From Hydrogenibacillus schlegelii (GTDB lineage Bacteria > Bacillota > Bacilli > Thermicanales > DSM-22653), in contig NZ_JXBB01000016.1 of the NCBI RefSeq assembly GCF_001653195.1, positions 1 to 32,255 of the forward strand: a stretch of 32,255 nt of DNA, in the 5' to 3' direction. Both the position numbers and the translations under genes were made by a program. The notes beneath the pieces were generated by a model. It saw only the letters and a program-made list of their open reading frames with translations. It had not been told where the DNA came from and ran no database searches. This document shows positions 1-6,721 of this stretch, in pieces. The stretch's first letter is position 1, and each line of letters opens with the position of its first letter.

Positions 1-103
1 TCCCATCCCCCCCGGTCCCAACAGACGACCAACACCGCCGGCTCCATCCCGGCCCCCTCGGCCGCCCGCCGGTCCCGGAAAGGCCTTCCTCACAGGGCGG
101 GTG

Positions 104-123
104 CTGTTTAGTTTTCAAGGAAC
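104..123 (-). promoter_or_regulatory. rRNA operon leader element (boxA-like)
   Basis: On the minus strand this reads GTTCCTTGAAAACTAAACAG. It closely resembles the conserved leader/antitermination segment found ahead of rRNA genes in Bacillus (TTCTTTGAAAACT type). It lies about 20 nt downstream of the expected start of the promoter at 150-178. No 16S sequence is reached before the window edge, so the rRNA gene itself is inferred to lie to the left. Confidence 0.65.
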
Positions 124-149
124 GCGGGGCTTTCGTGACGACAATGGCT

Positions 150-178
150 ATAGTATCACCTTTCTCATCGCGCGTCAA
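150..178 (-). promoter_or_regulatory. Strong sigma-A promoter, probably for an rRNA operon
   Basis: The minus strand shows TTGACG (173-178), a 17-nt spacer and TACTAT (150-155). This is a near-consensus vegetative promoter pointing left. The rRNA-type leader motif just downstream, and the absence of any protein gene between here and the window edge, indicate that it drives an rRNA operon starting outside the window. In Bacillus subtilis rRNA operons also lie next to pdaB. Confidence 0.75.
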
Positions 179-237
179 CCCCCTTTTTCGTGAACGGGAT
201 ATGATATTTTTGCACTATCCGATGGAGCAGGCCGACT

Positions 238-684
238 TCAGGCCTCGACGGACGGCGCGTCGGCAGAAAACCGCTCGCCGTTGATTTCGAACGTCGCCGT
301 GAGCGCGGCGTTGAGCGAGGCGGCGGCGGAGCAGTACTTGTCCATCGAGAGGCGGATCGCCCGGCGGACTTTTTCCGGCGGAAGGTCGGTCCCCTGAAGC
401 CGGTAATGGAGGTGGATGCGGGTAAACCGTCTCGGATGCTCGGCCGCCCGTTCCGCCTCGATGTCGAGGGAAAAAGCGTCAAACGAAAGACGCATTTTCT
501 TCAGGATCGACACGATGTCGATGGCGGTGCATCCGCCGAGGCCGTGAAGCAAAAGCTCCATCGGCCGGGCGCCGCGGTTTTCCCCGCCGACCTCCGGCGC
601 GGCGTCGATCGAAACGGCATGACCGCTCGTCTCCCCGCGGCCGACGAAATGCATCTTCCCTTCCCACGCCAGCTGAACGCGCAT
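238..684 (-). CDS. OsmC/Ohr-family thiol peroxidase-like protein
   Basis: The 148-residue product has the OsmC fold pattern: a beta-rich N-terminus, then the helix GCTAIDIVSILKKMR and later KYCSAAASL. The two family cysteines are Cys52 and Cys118, which in OsmC/Ohr proteins form the catalytic pair reducing organic hydroperoxides. The sequence is closer to the generic YhfA-like branch than to true Ohr, so the physiological substrate is uncertain. It has no signal peptide and should be cytoplasmic. The ATG at 684 follows a purine-rich Shine-Dalgarno stretch (AAGGAAGGGG). The gene is monocistronic, and its stop lies 60 bp upstream of the leftward rRNA promoter. Confidence 0.85.
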   Translation of the reverse strand: MRVQLAWEGKMHFVGRGETSGHAVSIDAAPEVGGENRGARPMELLLHGLGGCTAIDIVSILKKMRLSFDAFSLDIEAERAAEHPRRFTRIHLHYRLQGTDLPPEKVRRAIRLSMDKYCSAAASLNAALTATFEINGERFSADAPSVEA

Positions 685-820
685 CGGTCCCCTTCCTTTC
701 TCTTCGTTATTTTCGCCTGACGGATCCTCAAGCGCGCCGGGAATTCAATCCATGGCGCGGATGCTCGGGCCGGCTTGACGGACCGGCCGAGCGCCCTCCC
801 GCTTCGGCGAGCTTTTCCCG

Positions 821-883
821 GTCGGATGAGCCCGTTACCGTCGGATGAGCCCGTGACATAGGGCCGGACGCCCGGACATAGGG
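821..883. repeat. Short direct repeats between osmC-like gene and pdaB
   Basis: GTCGGATGAGCCCGT occurs at 821-835 and again at 840-854, a 19-bp period. GACATAGGG occurs at 855-863 and 875-883, a 20-bp period. They fill part of the 271-bp gap (685-955) between the diverging osmC-like gene and pdaB. No convincing sporulation promoter was found in this gap. The repeats could be operator-like or simply slippage products. Confidence 0.5.
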
Positions 884-955
884 TAAGATCAGCCCGACGC
901 CCGGTCACCGGATCTTCAAACGGGCGGGGAACGATCAAACCGGGAGGCGAACGAC

Positions 956-1711
956 ATGCCGGTCTGGAGCTTTTCCTGGCCCGCCGTGCGGCGCCTCGCC
1001 CTCTTCCTCGCGCTCCTCGGCATCGCCTTGGTCGTCTTGACCCGGGAAATGGAGGCGGTTCCGGCGCTCTGGAGCCGTCCGGTCGGCGCCATCGCCCGGG
1101 TGCCGACCGAGGAGCGCCTCGTCGCCCTCACCTTTGATGTGAGCTGGGGCGAGCGCGTCTTTCCCCGGCTTCTCGACGCGATCCAGCGGGCGGACGTCCG
1201 CGCTGCGACCCTTTTCGTCACCGGAGAGTGGGCGCGGACCCATGCCGACGCCGTCCGGGACGCCCAGGCGGCGGGGCTGGAACTCGGAACGATGGGGGCG
1301 ACCCACCGGTCCCTCTCCCGCCTGCCGGACGACGCCCTCGCCGCGGAGATCGCCGCCGGCCAAGAAGCGCTGGAGGCGATCACCGGAAGAAAGCCCACCC
1401 TCTTTCGCCCGCCGAACGGCGACGTCGACCGGCGGGTGCTCGCGGCCGCCGACCGGCTGGAACTCATCACCATCCTCTGGGACGTCGATCCGTCCGACTG
1501 GAAGACGCCGTCGGCGCCGACGATCGCCGAACGGGTGCTTCAGGCCGCCCGGCCCGGATCGATCGTCCTGTTGCACGGAAGCGATGCCGCCGCCGCCACG
1601 CCGGAGGCGCTCCCGCTGATCGCCCGCGGCCTTCGGCAGCGGGGCTTTTCCCTGGTGACCGTCTCGGATCTCATCCGCGGCGTCCACGTTCAGGTGAAAC
1701 GGGTCGACTGA
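956..1711 (+). CDS. pdaB: PdaB-like sporulation polysaccharide deacetylase family protein
   Basis: The 251-residue protein has an N-terminal hydrophobic segment (about residues 10-28, signal anchor) followed by a NodB-homology domain. Visible motifs are TFDVSWG, RPPNGD, a WDVDPSDW segment and IVLLHGS. The usual metal site H(S/T)xxH is replaced by GTMGATH: the first histidine is Met, as in B. subtilis PdaB (GSMGYAY), while the second position keeps His. Metal-dependent catalysis is therefore doubtful. In B. subtilis PdaB is needed for stable dormant spores. The ATG follows GGGAGG. Neighbours kbaA, gerD, salA and cwlD match the Bacillus order. The last 41 bp overlap the 3' end of convergent kbaA. 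Confidence 0.85.
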   Translation: MPVWSFSWPAVRRLALFLALLGIALVVLTREMEAVPALWSRPVGAIARVPTEERLVALTFDVSWGERVFPRLLDAIQRADVRAATLFVTGEWARTHADAVRDAQAAGLELGTMGATHRSLSRLPDDALAAEIAAGQEALEAITGRKPTLFRPPNGDVDRRVLAAADRLELITILWDVDPSDWKTPSAPTIAERVLQAARPGSIVLLHGSDAAAATPEALPLIARGLRQRGFSLVTVSDLIRGVHVQVKRVD

Positions 1712-2360
1712 CCGGGCGACCCCGCCCGCTCCCCGGCGGCCCGTCCGCTCCGGCGCGATGCCCGGCGGACCGGACGGCTCGAACGCGGCCGGCGACGAGA
1801 ACCAGGTAGCCGTTCACCAGCGTCAGGGGAACCGCCATGTCCCAGAAGGCGAGGGGGTTGCCCAAGCGAAGCGCCGGCACGAGCTCCAGGATCGTCCCCG
1901 CGAAGAGAAAAAAGACAACCGGAGCCGCTCGCCGGAGCCCGCCCGCCCCGAGGCGGAGCCAAGCGATGAAAACGGACCACGCGAGAAGCGCAAGCGCCGC
2001 CGCTGGCGGCGGAAGGGGGAGCCCCAGGCGCTCCCACCCCGAAGCAAAGACGACCGCCTCCAGCGCCAAAAGCGCGGTCGCCATCCAAAGCAGGGTGTCC
2101 CAGAGCGCCCGGTAGGGCGGGGAGAAGAGCTCCCGCCCCAACCGGTCGAAGAACGAAAACGCGACGTAGCCGAGAAGGCCGAGGGCCCCAAAAATCGCGC
2201 CGCCGCCCAGCCAGCCGACGAAACCCATCAGCCAGTCTGCGGGCGTCCAGCCCCCGGCCCGCCCCGCCGGAAAGGAAACGGCGAAACCCGCGACCGCCCC
2301 GCCCAGCGCCCCGACGGCGAGCGTCGAGGCGAGGAGCCGGAAAAAGGTTCGGCTGTCCAT
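1671..2360 (-). CDS. kbaA: KbaA-like KinB-signalling pathway membrane protein
   Basis: The 229-residue product has about six hydrophobic segments (roughly residues 5-30, 42-70, 84-106, 119-137, 145-165 and 173-193) and a charged, Pro/Gly/Arg-rich tail of about 35 residues. In B. subtilis KbaA is an inner-membrane activator of the KinB kinase feeding the Spo0A phosphorelay. The assignment rests on membrane topology, the usual length of about 200 residues, and position between gerD and pdaB. The ATG at 2360 is chosen because GGAGG lies 8 nt upstream and the hydrophobic region begins there. The open frame upstream has no membrane character. The tail overlaps pdaB by 41 bp. Confidence 0.72.
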   Translation of the reverse strand: MDSRTFFRLLASTLAVGALGGAVAGFAVSFPAGRAGGWTPADWLMGFVGWLGGGAIFGALGLLGYVAFSFFDRLGRELFSPPYRALWDTLLWMATALLALEAVVFASGWERLGLPLPPPAAALALLAWSVFIAWLRLGAGGLRRAAPVVFFLFAGTILELVPALRLGNPLAFWDMAVPLTLVNGYLVLVAGRVRAVRSAGHRAGADGPPGSGRGRPVSRPVSPERGRRG

Positions 2361-2410
2361 CCGCACCGCCTCCAAGCCGCATCCTGCCGCAAACCGGAAG
2401 CCGCGGCCCG

Positions 2411-2440
2411 GCATAGCGCCGGACGCCCGGCCGCATACTA
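2411..2440 (+). promoter_or_regulatory. Sigma-G type forespore promoter for gerD
   Basis: GCATA (2411-2415), an 18-nt spacer and CATACTA (2434-2440) fit the Bacillus sigma-G consensus GMATR-N18-CATNMTA at every defined position. It points towards gerD, which is sigma-G dependent in B. subtilis. The predicted start is near 2447, giving a leader of about 155 nt before the ATG at 2603. Confidence 0.7.
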
Positions 2441-2602
2441 AACGCACCGATTTTCGCGACGCCGAAAGCATCCGCCCCGGCGGACCGCCGCCGGATGGGC
2501 GCGGTCCGGAAGCGTTCTTCGGCGGATCGCCCGCCATCGTCGGACCGGGGCCGGCGAATTCGACGGTCGGAACGCGTTCCGGACGAAAGCGGGGGAACGG
2601 GC

Positions 2603-3235
2603 ATGCGGAGACCGATTTGGACCGCCCTCGCCGGCTTCCTCCTCCTTGCCGGGTGTGCCGGTGGCGAGGCGGCCTCCGACGGGCAGGGCCGACCCGACTA
2701 CGGGGAAATCAAATCGATGGTCAAAGACATCCTTCAGACGGAAGACGGCAAAAAGGCGATTCAGGAAACCATCAAGAACGATGCGGTCAAGCAGGAACTT
2801 CTGTTCAACCAGGAGGAGATCAAGCGCGCCGTCGTCCAAGCCCTGACCTCGGAACAGGGGAAAAAAACGCTTCGGACGACCCTGGAGGAGCCGAAATGGG
2901 CCGCAACCGTCGCCAAAGCCATGCAAAAAGAAAATGAACGGCTGCTCCGGGCGCTGATGAAAGACCCCGAATATCAGGCGATGCTCCTCGACGTGATGAA
3001 AGGACCGGACTTTGAAAAAATGCTCCTCGACCTCATGAAAAGCCCGCCCTACCGAAAGCAGATGCAGCAGGCGATTCAAGACGCGTTTGAGAGCCCGCTC
3101 ATGCAGGAAAAGCTGTACGCCATGATTGAAAAGGCGGTCGAATCGGCCCTCAAACCCGGACAAAAGGAAAAGGGCGGGGAAAAAGAAAAGGGCGGGGAAA
3201 AGTCGGAAGAAGGCGGCGAAGGCGGCGGGAAGTAA
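2603..3235 (+). CDS. gerD: GerD-like spore germination lipoprotein
   Basis: The 210-residue protein starts with a lipoprotein signal whose lipobox LLAGC ends at Cys18. It is followed by a helical, charged region with repeated short helices (about residues 35-180) and a low-complexity Lys/Gly/Glu tail. GerD is anchored to the outer face of the spore inner membrane and clusters nutrient germinant receptors into the germinosome. The helical core and context between salA and kbaA match the family. The ATG at 2603 is chosen because it places the signal peptide at the N-terminus and follows a purine-rich site. The upstream open frame would bury the signal peptide. Confidence 0.85.
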   Translation: MRRPIWTALAGFLLLAGCAGGEAASDGQGRPDYGEIKSMVKDILQTEDGKKAIQETIKNDAVKQELLFNQEEIKRAVVQALTSEQGKKTLRTTLEEPKWAATVAKAMQKENERLLRALMKDPEYQAMLLDVMKGPDFEKMLLDLMKSPPYRKQMQQAIQDAFESPLMQEKLYAMIEKAVESALKPGQKEKGGEKEKGGEKSEEGGEGGGK

Positions 3236-3260
3236 GGCCGCGTCGCCCGTGCGCCCTCCG

Positions 3261-3283
3261 CCCGCCGGCCCGTCAGCGGCGGG
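3261..3283. other. GC hairpin between convergent gerD and salA
   Basis: CCCGCCG (3261-3267) pairs with CGGCGGG (3277-3283) across a 9-nt loop. It covers the salA stop codon, in the 37-bp gap between the convergent genes. No T-tract follows on either strand, so intrinsic termination is not established. Confidence 0.3.
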
Positions 3284-4367
3284 GAGAGGGCGATCCGATT
3301 TTCGCCCACACCTTCTCCGCCAGCGCGTCATACACTTCGCCGATCGGGTGCCGGGCGTCGTAGACGGACGGCGCAAAATCCGGGTCGTCCGGATCGGCCG
3401 CCTCCGGAAGGCCGATCGGGATCTCCGCCAAAAGTTCGGTGCCGAGGACGTCGGCGAGCTTTCGACCGCCGCCCTGGCCGAAGAGGTGAACCCGATCGCC
3501 GTTCGGGCAGCGAACATAGCTCATGTTTTCGACGACGCCGAGGAGCTCGTGGCCGGTCCGGAGGGCCATGGCGCCCGCCCGGGCGGCGACGAACGATGCC
3601 GTGGGATGCGGGGTCGTGACGATGATCTCCTTTACTTTCGGAATTTTGCTGTGAATGTCCAGCGCGATGTCGCCGGTCCCCGGCGGAAGGTCGAAGAGGA
3701 GGACGTCGAGGGGTCCCCAGCTCACCTCTTTGAGGAAGGTGTCGAGCATCTTCCCGAGCATCGGTCCCCGCCAGATGACGGGCGCGTTGTCGCTCACGAA
3801 AAAGCCCATCGACATGACCTTGACGCCGAAACGCGGCACCGGCAGGATGACGTCGCCGATCACCGTCGGCCGCTGCTCGATGCCCATCATATCCGGGACG
3901 CTGAAACCGTAGATGTCGGCATCGACGATGCCGACGGCCAGTCCCCGACGGGCGAACGCCACGGCGAGGTTGACCGTCACCGTGGACTTGCCGACCCCTC
4001 CCTTGCCGCTGGCGACGGCAAGGAAGACGGTGTGGGCGTCGCCGGGCAGGCGGTTTGCATTGAGACTCACCTGCGCCGGATCTTTGCCCCGGAGGCGAAG
4101 CGCCAGCGCATCTCGCTCCGCCTCGGTCATCGTCGAAAGCTCGACGTCCACCGCTTCGGCGCCGAGGGCGGCGAGTTTTCGTTCGACATCCTGCCGGATC
4201 GTCGTCTGAAGCGGACAGCCGGAGACGGTGAGCTTGACCCGAACGCGCACCCGGCTGCCGTCGACGTCGACGCGGTCGACCATGCCGAGGGAGACGATGT
4301 CCTGCCCAATCTCCGGATCGATCACCGCGCGAAGCGCTTCCATCACGCGCTCAGAGGACAGCGCCAA
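3273..4367 (-). CDS. salA: Mrp/NBP35-type P-loop ATPase, SalA-like
   Basis: The 364-residue protein has an N-terminal MIP18/DUF59-like domain (about residues 3-90) and a ParA/MinD-type ATPase domain with the deviant Walker A GKGGVGKST at 121-129 and a downstream FDLPPGTGD motif. Mrp/ApbC homologues carry Fe-S clusters through a CxxC motif near the C-terminus. Here the matching place reads MSYVRCPNGD, so only one cysteine remains. This suits B. subtilis SalA (YbaL), a regulator acting on scoC, more than an Fe-S carrier. The TTG start follows an AGGGGGG site, and an extended -10 promoter lies about 40 bp upstream. Confidence 0.85.
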   Translation of the reverse strand: MALSSERVMEALRAVIDPEIGQDIVSLGMVDRVDVDGSRVRVRVKLTVSGCPLQTTIRQDVERKLAALGAEAVDVELSTMTEAERDALALRLRGKDPAQVSLNANRLPGDAHTVFLAVASGKGGVGKSTVTVNLAVAFARRGLAVGIVDADIYGFSVPDMMGIEQRPTVIGDVILPVPRFGVKVMSMGFFVSDNAPVIWRGPMLGKMLDTFLKEVSWGPLDVLLFDLPPGTGDIALDIHSKIPKVKEIIVTTPHPTASFVAARAGAMALRTGHELLGVVENMSYVRCPNGDRVHLFGQGGGRKLADVLGTELLAEIPIGLPEAADPDDPDFAPSVYDARHPIGEVYDALAEKVWAKIGSPSPRR

Positions 4368-4404
4368 CGAGACCCCCCCTCACGGAACGCGACTTCTGAG
4401 AATG

Positions 4405-4433
4405 ATTATAACACATCCTTCCCCGAAGGCCGA
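4405..4433 (-). promoter_or_regulatory. Candidate extended -10 promoter for salA
   Basis: The minus strand has TGTTATAAT, an ideal extended -10 (TATAAT at 4405-4410). The -35 position 17 nt upstream (4428-4433) is only TCGGCC. The TG extension could compensate for the weak -35. Predicted transcription starts about 30 nt before the salA TTG codon. Confidence 0.55.
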
Positions 4434-4475
4434 CCCTCCCGCCGACCGGGGCGGTTTTCCCTTGAAAATCGCCGC

Positions 4476-4500
4476 AAAACGACGGCGCTCCGCGCCGTCG
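4476..4500 (-). terminator. Rho-independent terminator after cwlD
   Basis: On the minus strand CGACGGCG and CGCCGTCG form an 8-bp GC stem with loop CGGAG, followed by TTTT. It lies about 50 bp past the cwlD stop. A second GC hairpin (GGAGCGCCGG/CCGGCGCTCC, about 4519-4543) lies between it and the stop but has no T-tract. Confidence 0.6.
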
Positions 4501-4548
4501 CGGAGCGCCGAGATGGACGGAGCGCCGGGGTTTCCGGCGCTCCGGGCT

Positions 4549-5469
4549 TTACGGCGTTTCGGAGCACGCCCGATCGGCCCGGGCGAAGTACCGCCAGAGG
4601 CCGACGTACAGCGCCGCGGCGAGCCGGCGCTGGTAGGCGGGATCGACGAGCCGCCGCGCCTCTTCCGGGTGCGACAGGTACCCGAGCTCCACGAGGGCGC
4701 CGGGCGGCTCCATCGTGCGGAGAACGTAGAGGTCGTCGCCGCGCTTGATCCCGCGCGGGCTTCCGGTCGCCTCCCGGAGGCTTTCCTGAAGGAGCGCGGC
4801 CAGGCAGCGGTTTTCGGGCCGCACTCCGGCGTAAAACGTCTCGGCGCCGAAGGTGCGGGAAGAGGGAAAGCTGTTCAAATGAAGGCTTAACGCCGCCTCG
4901 ACCCCCGGAGCGTTGATCATGACCATGCGCGCCCGAAGGTCCCGCTCTTTTCGCGTCCCCCGCCCGCTCTCGTCGTCCAGCATCCGATCCTCTTCCCGCG
5001 TGAGCCAGACGAGGGCGCCGGCCTGATGCAAATAATCCCGAAGGGCCTCTGCGATCTCGAGGACGATCGTCTTTTCCACCGCCCGCCCGTCGAGACCGAC
5101 GGCGCCGCCGTCGATGCCTCCGTGTCCTGGATCGAGGACGATGATCCGGCCGGCGAGCGGCGAAAGCGTCCGGACCGATGCTTCCTCCGGGGTCGTCCGG
5201 GGCCCCGCGACCGGGGATTCTCCCGGCGCCGAGGGCGAGGCGATCCCCGCAGGATCCGGCCGATCCGGAAAGGGCCACCCGGCCATCGACACCGCCGGCG
5301 CCAAAAGCGCGGCCTGCGCCGGGGACGCCGCCGGCCCCGGCCCCAAGGCCCCGAACAGCCCGGCGAGCGCCAGGCCGAAGGCGGCAAGCGGACCGGGCCA
5401 GGCCCCCCTCCGCCGGCTTCGGGAGGATCCCCGGCGGCCCGGCGTCTTGCGCCCGCTCAGGTCGTTCAC
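4549..5469 (-). CDS. cwlD: N-acetylmuramoyl-L-alanine amidase CwlD
   Basis: The Amidase_3 protein is about 306 residues long. Zinc ligands are visible as His116 (DPGHGG), Glu132 and His197 (SLHLNSF), with the catalytic glutamate Glu261 in LVELGYLS. The catalytic domain is preceded by a basic stretch, a hydrophobic segment (about residues 27-55) and a Pro/Ala-rich linker, so it should be exported. CwlD cleaves the peptide side chain so that PdaA can form muramic-delta-lactam in spore cortex. The GTG at 5469 is preferred because GGAGG sits 8 nt upstream. An ATG at 5475 would leave only 2 nt of spacing. The N-terminus is longer than in B. subtilis CwlD (about 237 residues). Confidence 0.85.
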   Translation of the reverse strand: MNDLSGRKTPGRRGSSRSRRRGAWPGPLAAFGLALAGLFGALGPGPAASPAQAALLAPAVSMAGWPFPDRPDPAGIASPSAPGESPVAGPRTTPEEASVRTLSPLAGRIIVLDPGHGGIDGGAVGLDGRAVEKTIVLEIAEALRDYLHQAGALVWLTREEDRMLDDESGRGTRKERDLRARMVMINAPGVEAALSLHLNSFPSSRTFGAETFYAGVRPENRCLAALLQESLREATGSPRGIKRGDDLYVLRTMEPPGALVELGYLSHPEEARRLVDPAYQRRLAAALYVGLWRYFARADRACSETP

Positions 5470-5628
5470 CCGCATCGCCTCCACGCCGGTTTTCCTTTTC
5501 ATTCTGCCCGGGGTCGGTCGGCCTATGCGAACCGCCCGAGATCGGACGCCCAAACGCGCCGCCCGGCGCCGATCCCGCGCCCGGCGGCGACCGATCGCGA
5601 CCCGGGTCGGCCGCGACGCTTTCGCTCG

Positions 5629-5644
5629 CCGCCTCCGGAGGCGG
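5629..5644. repeat. Perfect 16-bp palindrome upstream of cwlD
   Basis: CCGCCTCCGGAGGCGG is a perfect palindrome in the gap between rpsI and cwlD. On the plus strand TTTT follows it, as in a short terminator, but no plus-strand gene ends nearby. It lies about 160 bp ahead of the chosen cwlD start and could be an operator for cwlD. Confidence 0.45.
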
Positions 5645-5680
5645 TTTTCAGGCGGGGACGATCGACCGTGCCACGGCCAT

Positions 5681-5707
5681 AAAAAAGCCCCTGCCGAACG
5701 CAGAGGC
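5681..5707 (-). terminator. Rho-independent terminator after rpsI
   Basis: On the minus strand GCCTCTGC pairs with GCAGGGGC around a 5-nt loop, followed directly by TTTTTT. It begins 9 bp after the rpsI stop and is the best intrinsic terminator in the window. It marks the end of the long ribosomal transcription unit and separates it from cwlD. Confidence 0.85.
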
Positions 5708-5715
5708 CCGATCGC

Positions 5716-6108
5716 TTACCGCTTCGAGAACTGCGGTGCCCGCCGCGCCTTTTTGAGGCCGTACTTTTTCCGCTCCACCATCCGCGGATCGCGGGTAAGG
5801 AGGCCGGCCTTTTTAAGCACCGGGCGAAACTCCGGATCGACCTTCAGAAGCGCCCGGGCGATGCCGTGGCGGATCGCCCCCGCCTGGCCGGAGGTGCCGC
5901 CGCCGCTCACGTTGACGACCACGTCGTACTGTCCGAGGGTGTTCGTCAGTCGAAGCGGCTCCTCCACCATCACCCGGAGCGACTCCAATCCGAAGTAAGC
6001 GTCCAGAGGCCGGCCGTTGACGGTGATCTTCCCGTCGCCCGGCCGGAGAAACACCCGCGCCACGGCGACCTTGCGCCGGCCGACGGCGTGATACTGAACG
6101 GTGGCCAC
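5716..6108 (-). CDS. rpsI: Small subunit ribosomal protein uS9
   Basis: The 130-residue protein is full length and ends in the characteristic basic tail finishing SKR, which reaches the P-site tRNA anticodon loop in the 30S head. The N-terminal [10 protein letters not shown] and central [20 protein letters not shown] segments are typical of uS9. The GTG start follows a run of G residues. The gene is last in the transcription unit, 98 bp downstream of rplM, its usual partner, and is followed by a strong terminator. Confidence 0.97.
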   Translation of the reverse strand: MATVQYHAVGRRKVAVARVFLRPGDGKITVNGRPLDAYFGLESLRVMVEEPLRLTNTLGQYDVVVNVSGGGTSGQAGAIRHGIARALLKVDPEFRPVLKKAGLLTRDPRMVERKKYGLKKARRAPQFSKR

Positions 6109-6206
6109 TCGGATCCCCCCTCTTCGCGGTTCTGCCGTGGATCTCCCCGGCGCCGGTCATCCCGACGCCCGGTCGTCCCGATTCCCTTCCCCTTTGCTTC
6201 CTGTCC

Positions 6207-6662
6207 TTACGCGTTCGGGCGTTCCGGGATGTCGTAGGGGATCGGCTGCTGGGCCTCATGGGGATGATGGGGCCCGCGGTAGACCTTGAGCTTCTTGAAC
6301 ATCTTCCGGCCGAGACGGTTTTTCGGCAGCATGCCCCAGACCGCCCATTCGATCATCCGTTCCGGAAAACGATCGCGCATCTCCTGAGCCGTCCGCTTTT
6401 TGAGGCCGCCGGGATACCCGGAATGCCAGTAGTACACCTTGTCCGTCCACTTTTTCCCGGACAGATGCACCTTCTCCGCATTGACGACAATGACGAAATC
6501 GCCCATGTCGACGTGGGGCGTAAAGGTCGGCTTGTGCTTGCCCCGAAGCAGCTTGGCGACCTCACTCGCCAGCCGCCCGAGCGTCTTCCCCGACGCGTCG
6601 ACGACGTACCATTTCCGCTCGCTCAGGTGAGCGTCGCCTTTCGGCATCCACGTCGTCTGCAC
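6207..6662 (-). CDS. rplM: Large subunit ribosomal protein uL13
   Basis: The 151-residue product is slightly longer than the common 142-145. It carries the family segments [16 protein letters not shown] and [14 protein letters not shown], and [18 protein letters not shown] in its second half. uL13 is an early-assembling 50S protein that binds 23S rRNA. The GTG start follows AAAGGAGG at good spacing. A separate promoter overlapping the truA stop codon probably gives rplM-rpsI extra transcription. Confidence 0.97.
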   Translation of the reverse strand: MQTTWMPKGDAHLSERKWYVVDASGKTLGRLASEVAKLLRGKHKPTFTPHVDMGDFVIVVNAEKVHLSGKKWTDKVYYWHSGYPGGLKKRTAQEMRDRFPERMIEWAVWGMLPKNRLGRKMFKKLKVYRGPHHPHEAQQPIPYDIPERPNA

Positions 6663-6691
6663 GGCGGCTCCTCCTTTCGTTCACTCGTTCC

Positions 6692-6721
6692 ATCTTAAAC
6701 ATCCGATCGCGCCGATGTCAA
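6692..6721 (-). promoter_or_regulatory. Internal sigma-A promoter for rplM-rpsI
   Basis: The minus strand has a perfect -35 TTGACA (6716-6721), an 18-nt spacer and TAAGAT (6692-6697). The -35 overlaps the truA stop codon (6718-6720). It would let rplM-rpsI be transcribed independently of the S10 promoter almost 18.5 kb upstream. Confidence 0.6.

Noticed and set aside
1-100. Part of 16S rRNA or a tRNA at the left edge
   Set aside because: Neither the 16S 5' end motif nor a tRNA cloverleaf can be found. The segment looks like transcribed leader only.
3126-4748. A 540-codon open frame on the plus strand across salA
   Set aside because: It is antisense to salA and the cwlD end, has a composition typical of GC-rich shadow frames and no recognisable domain.
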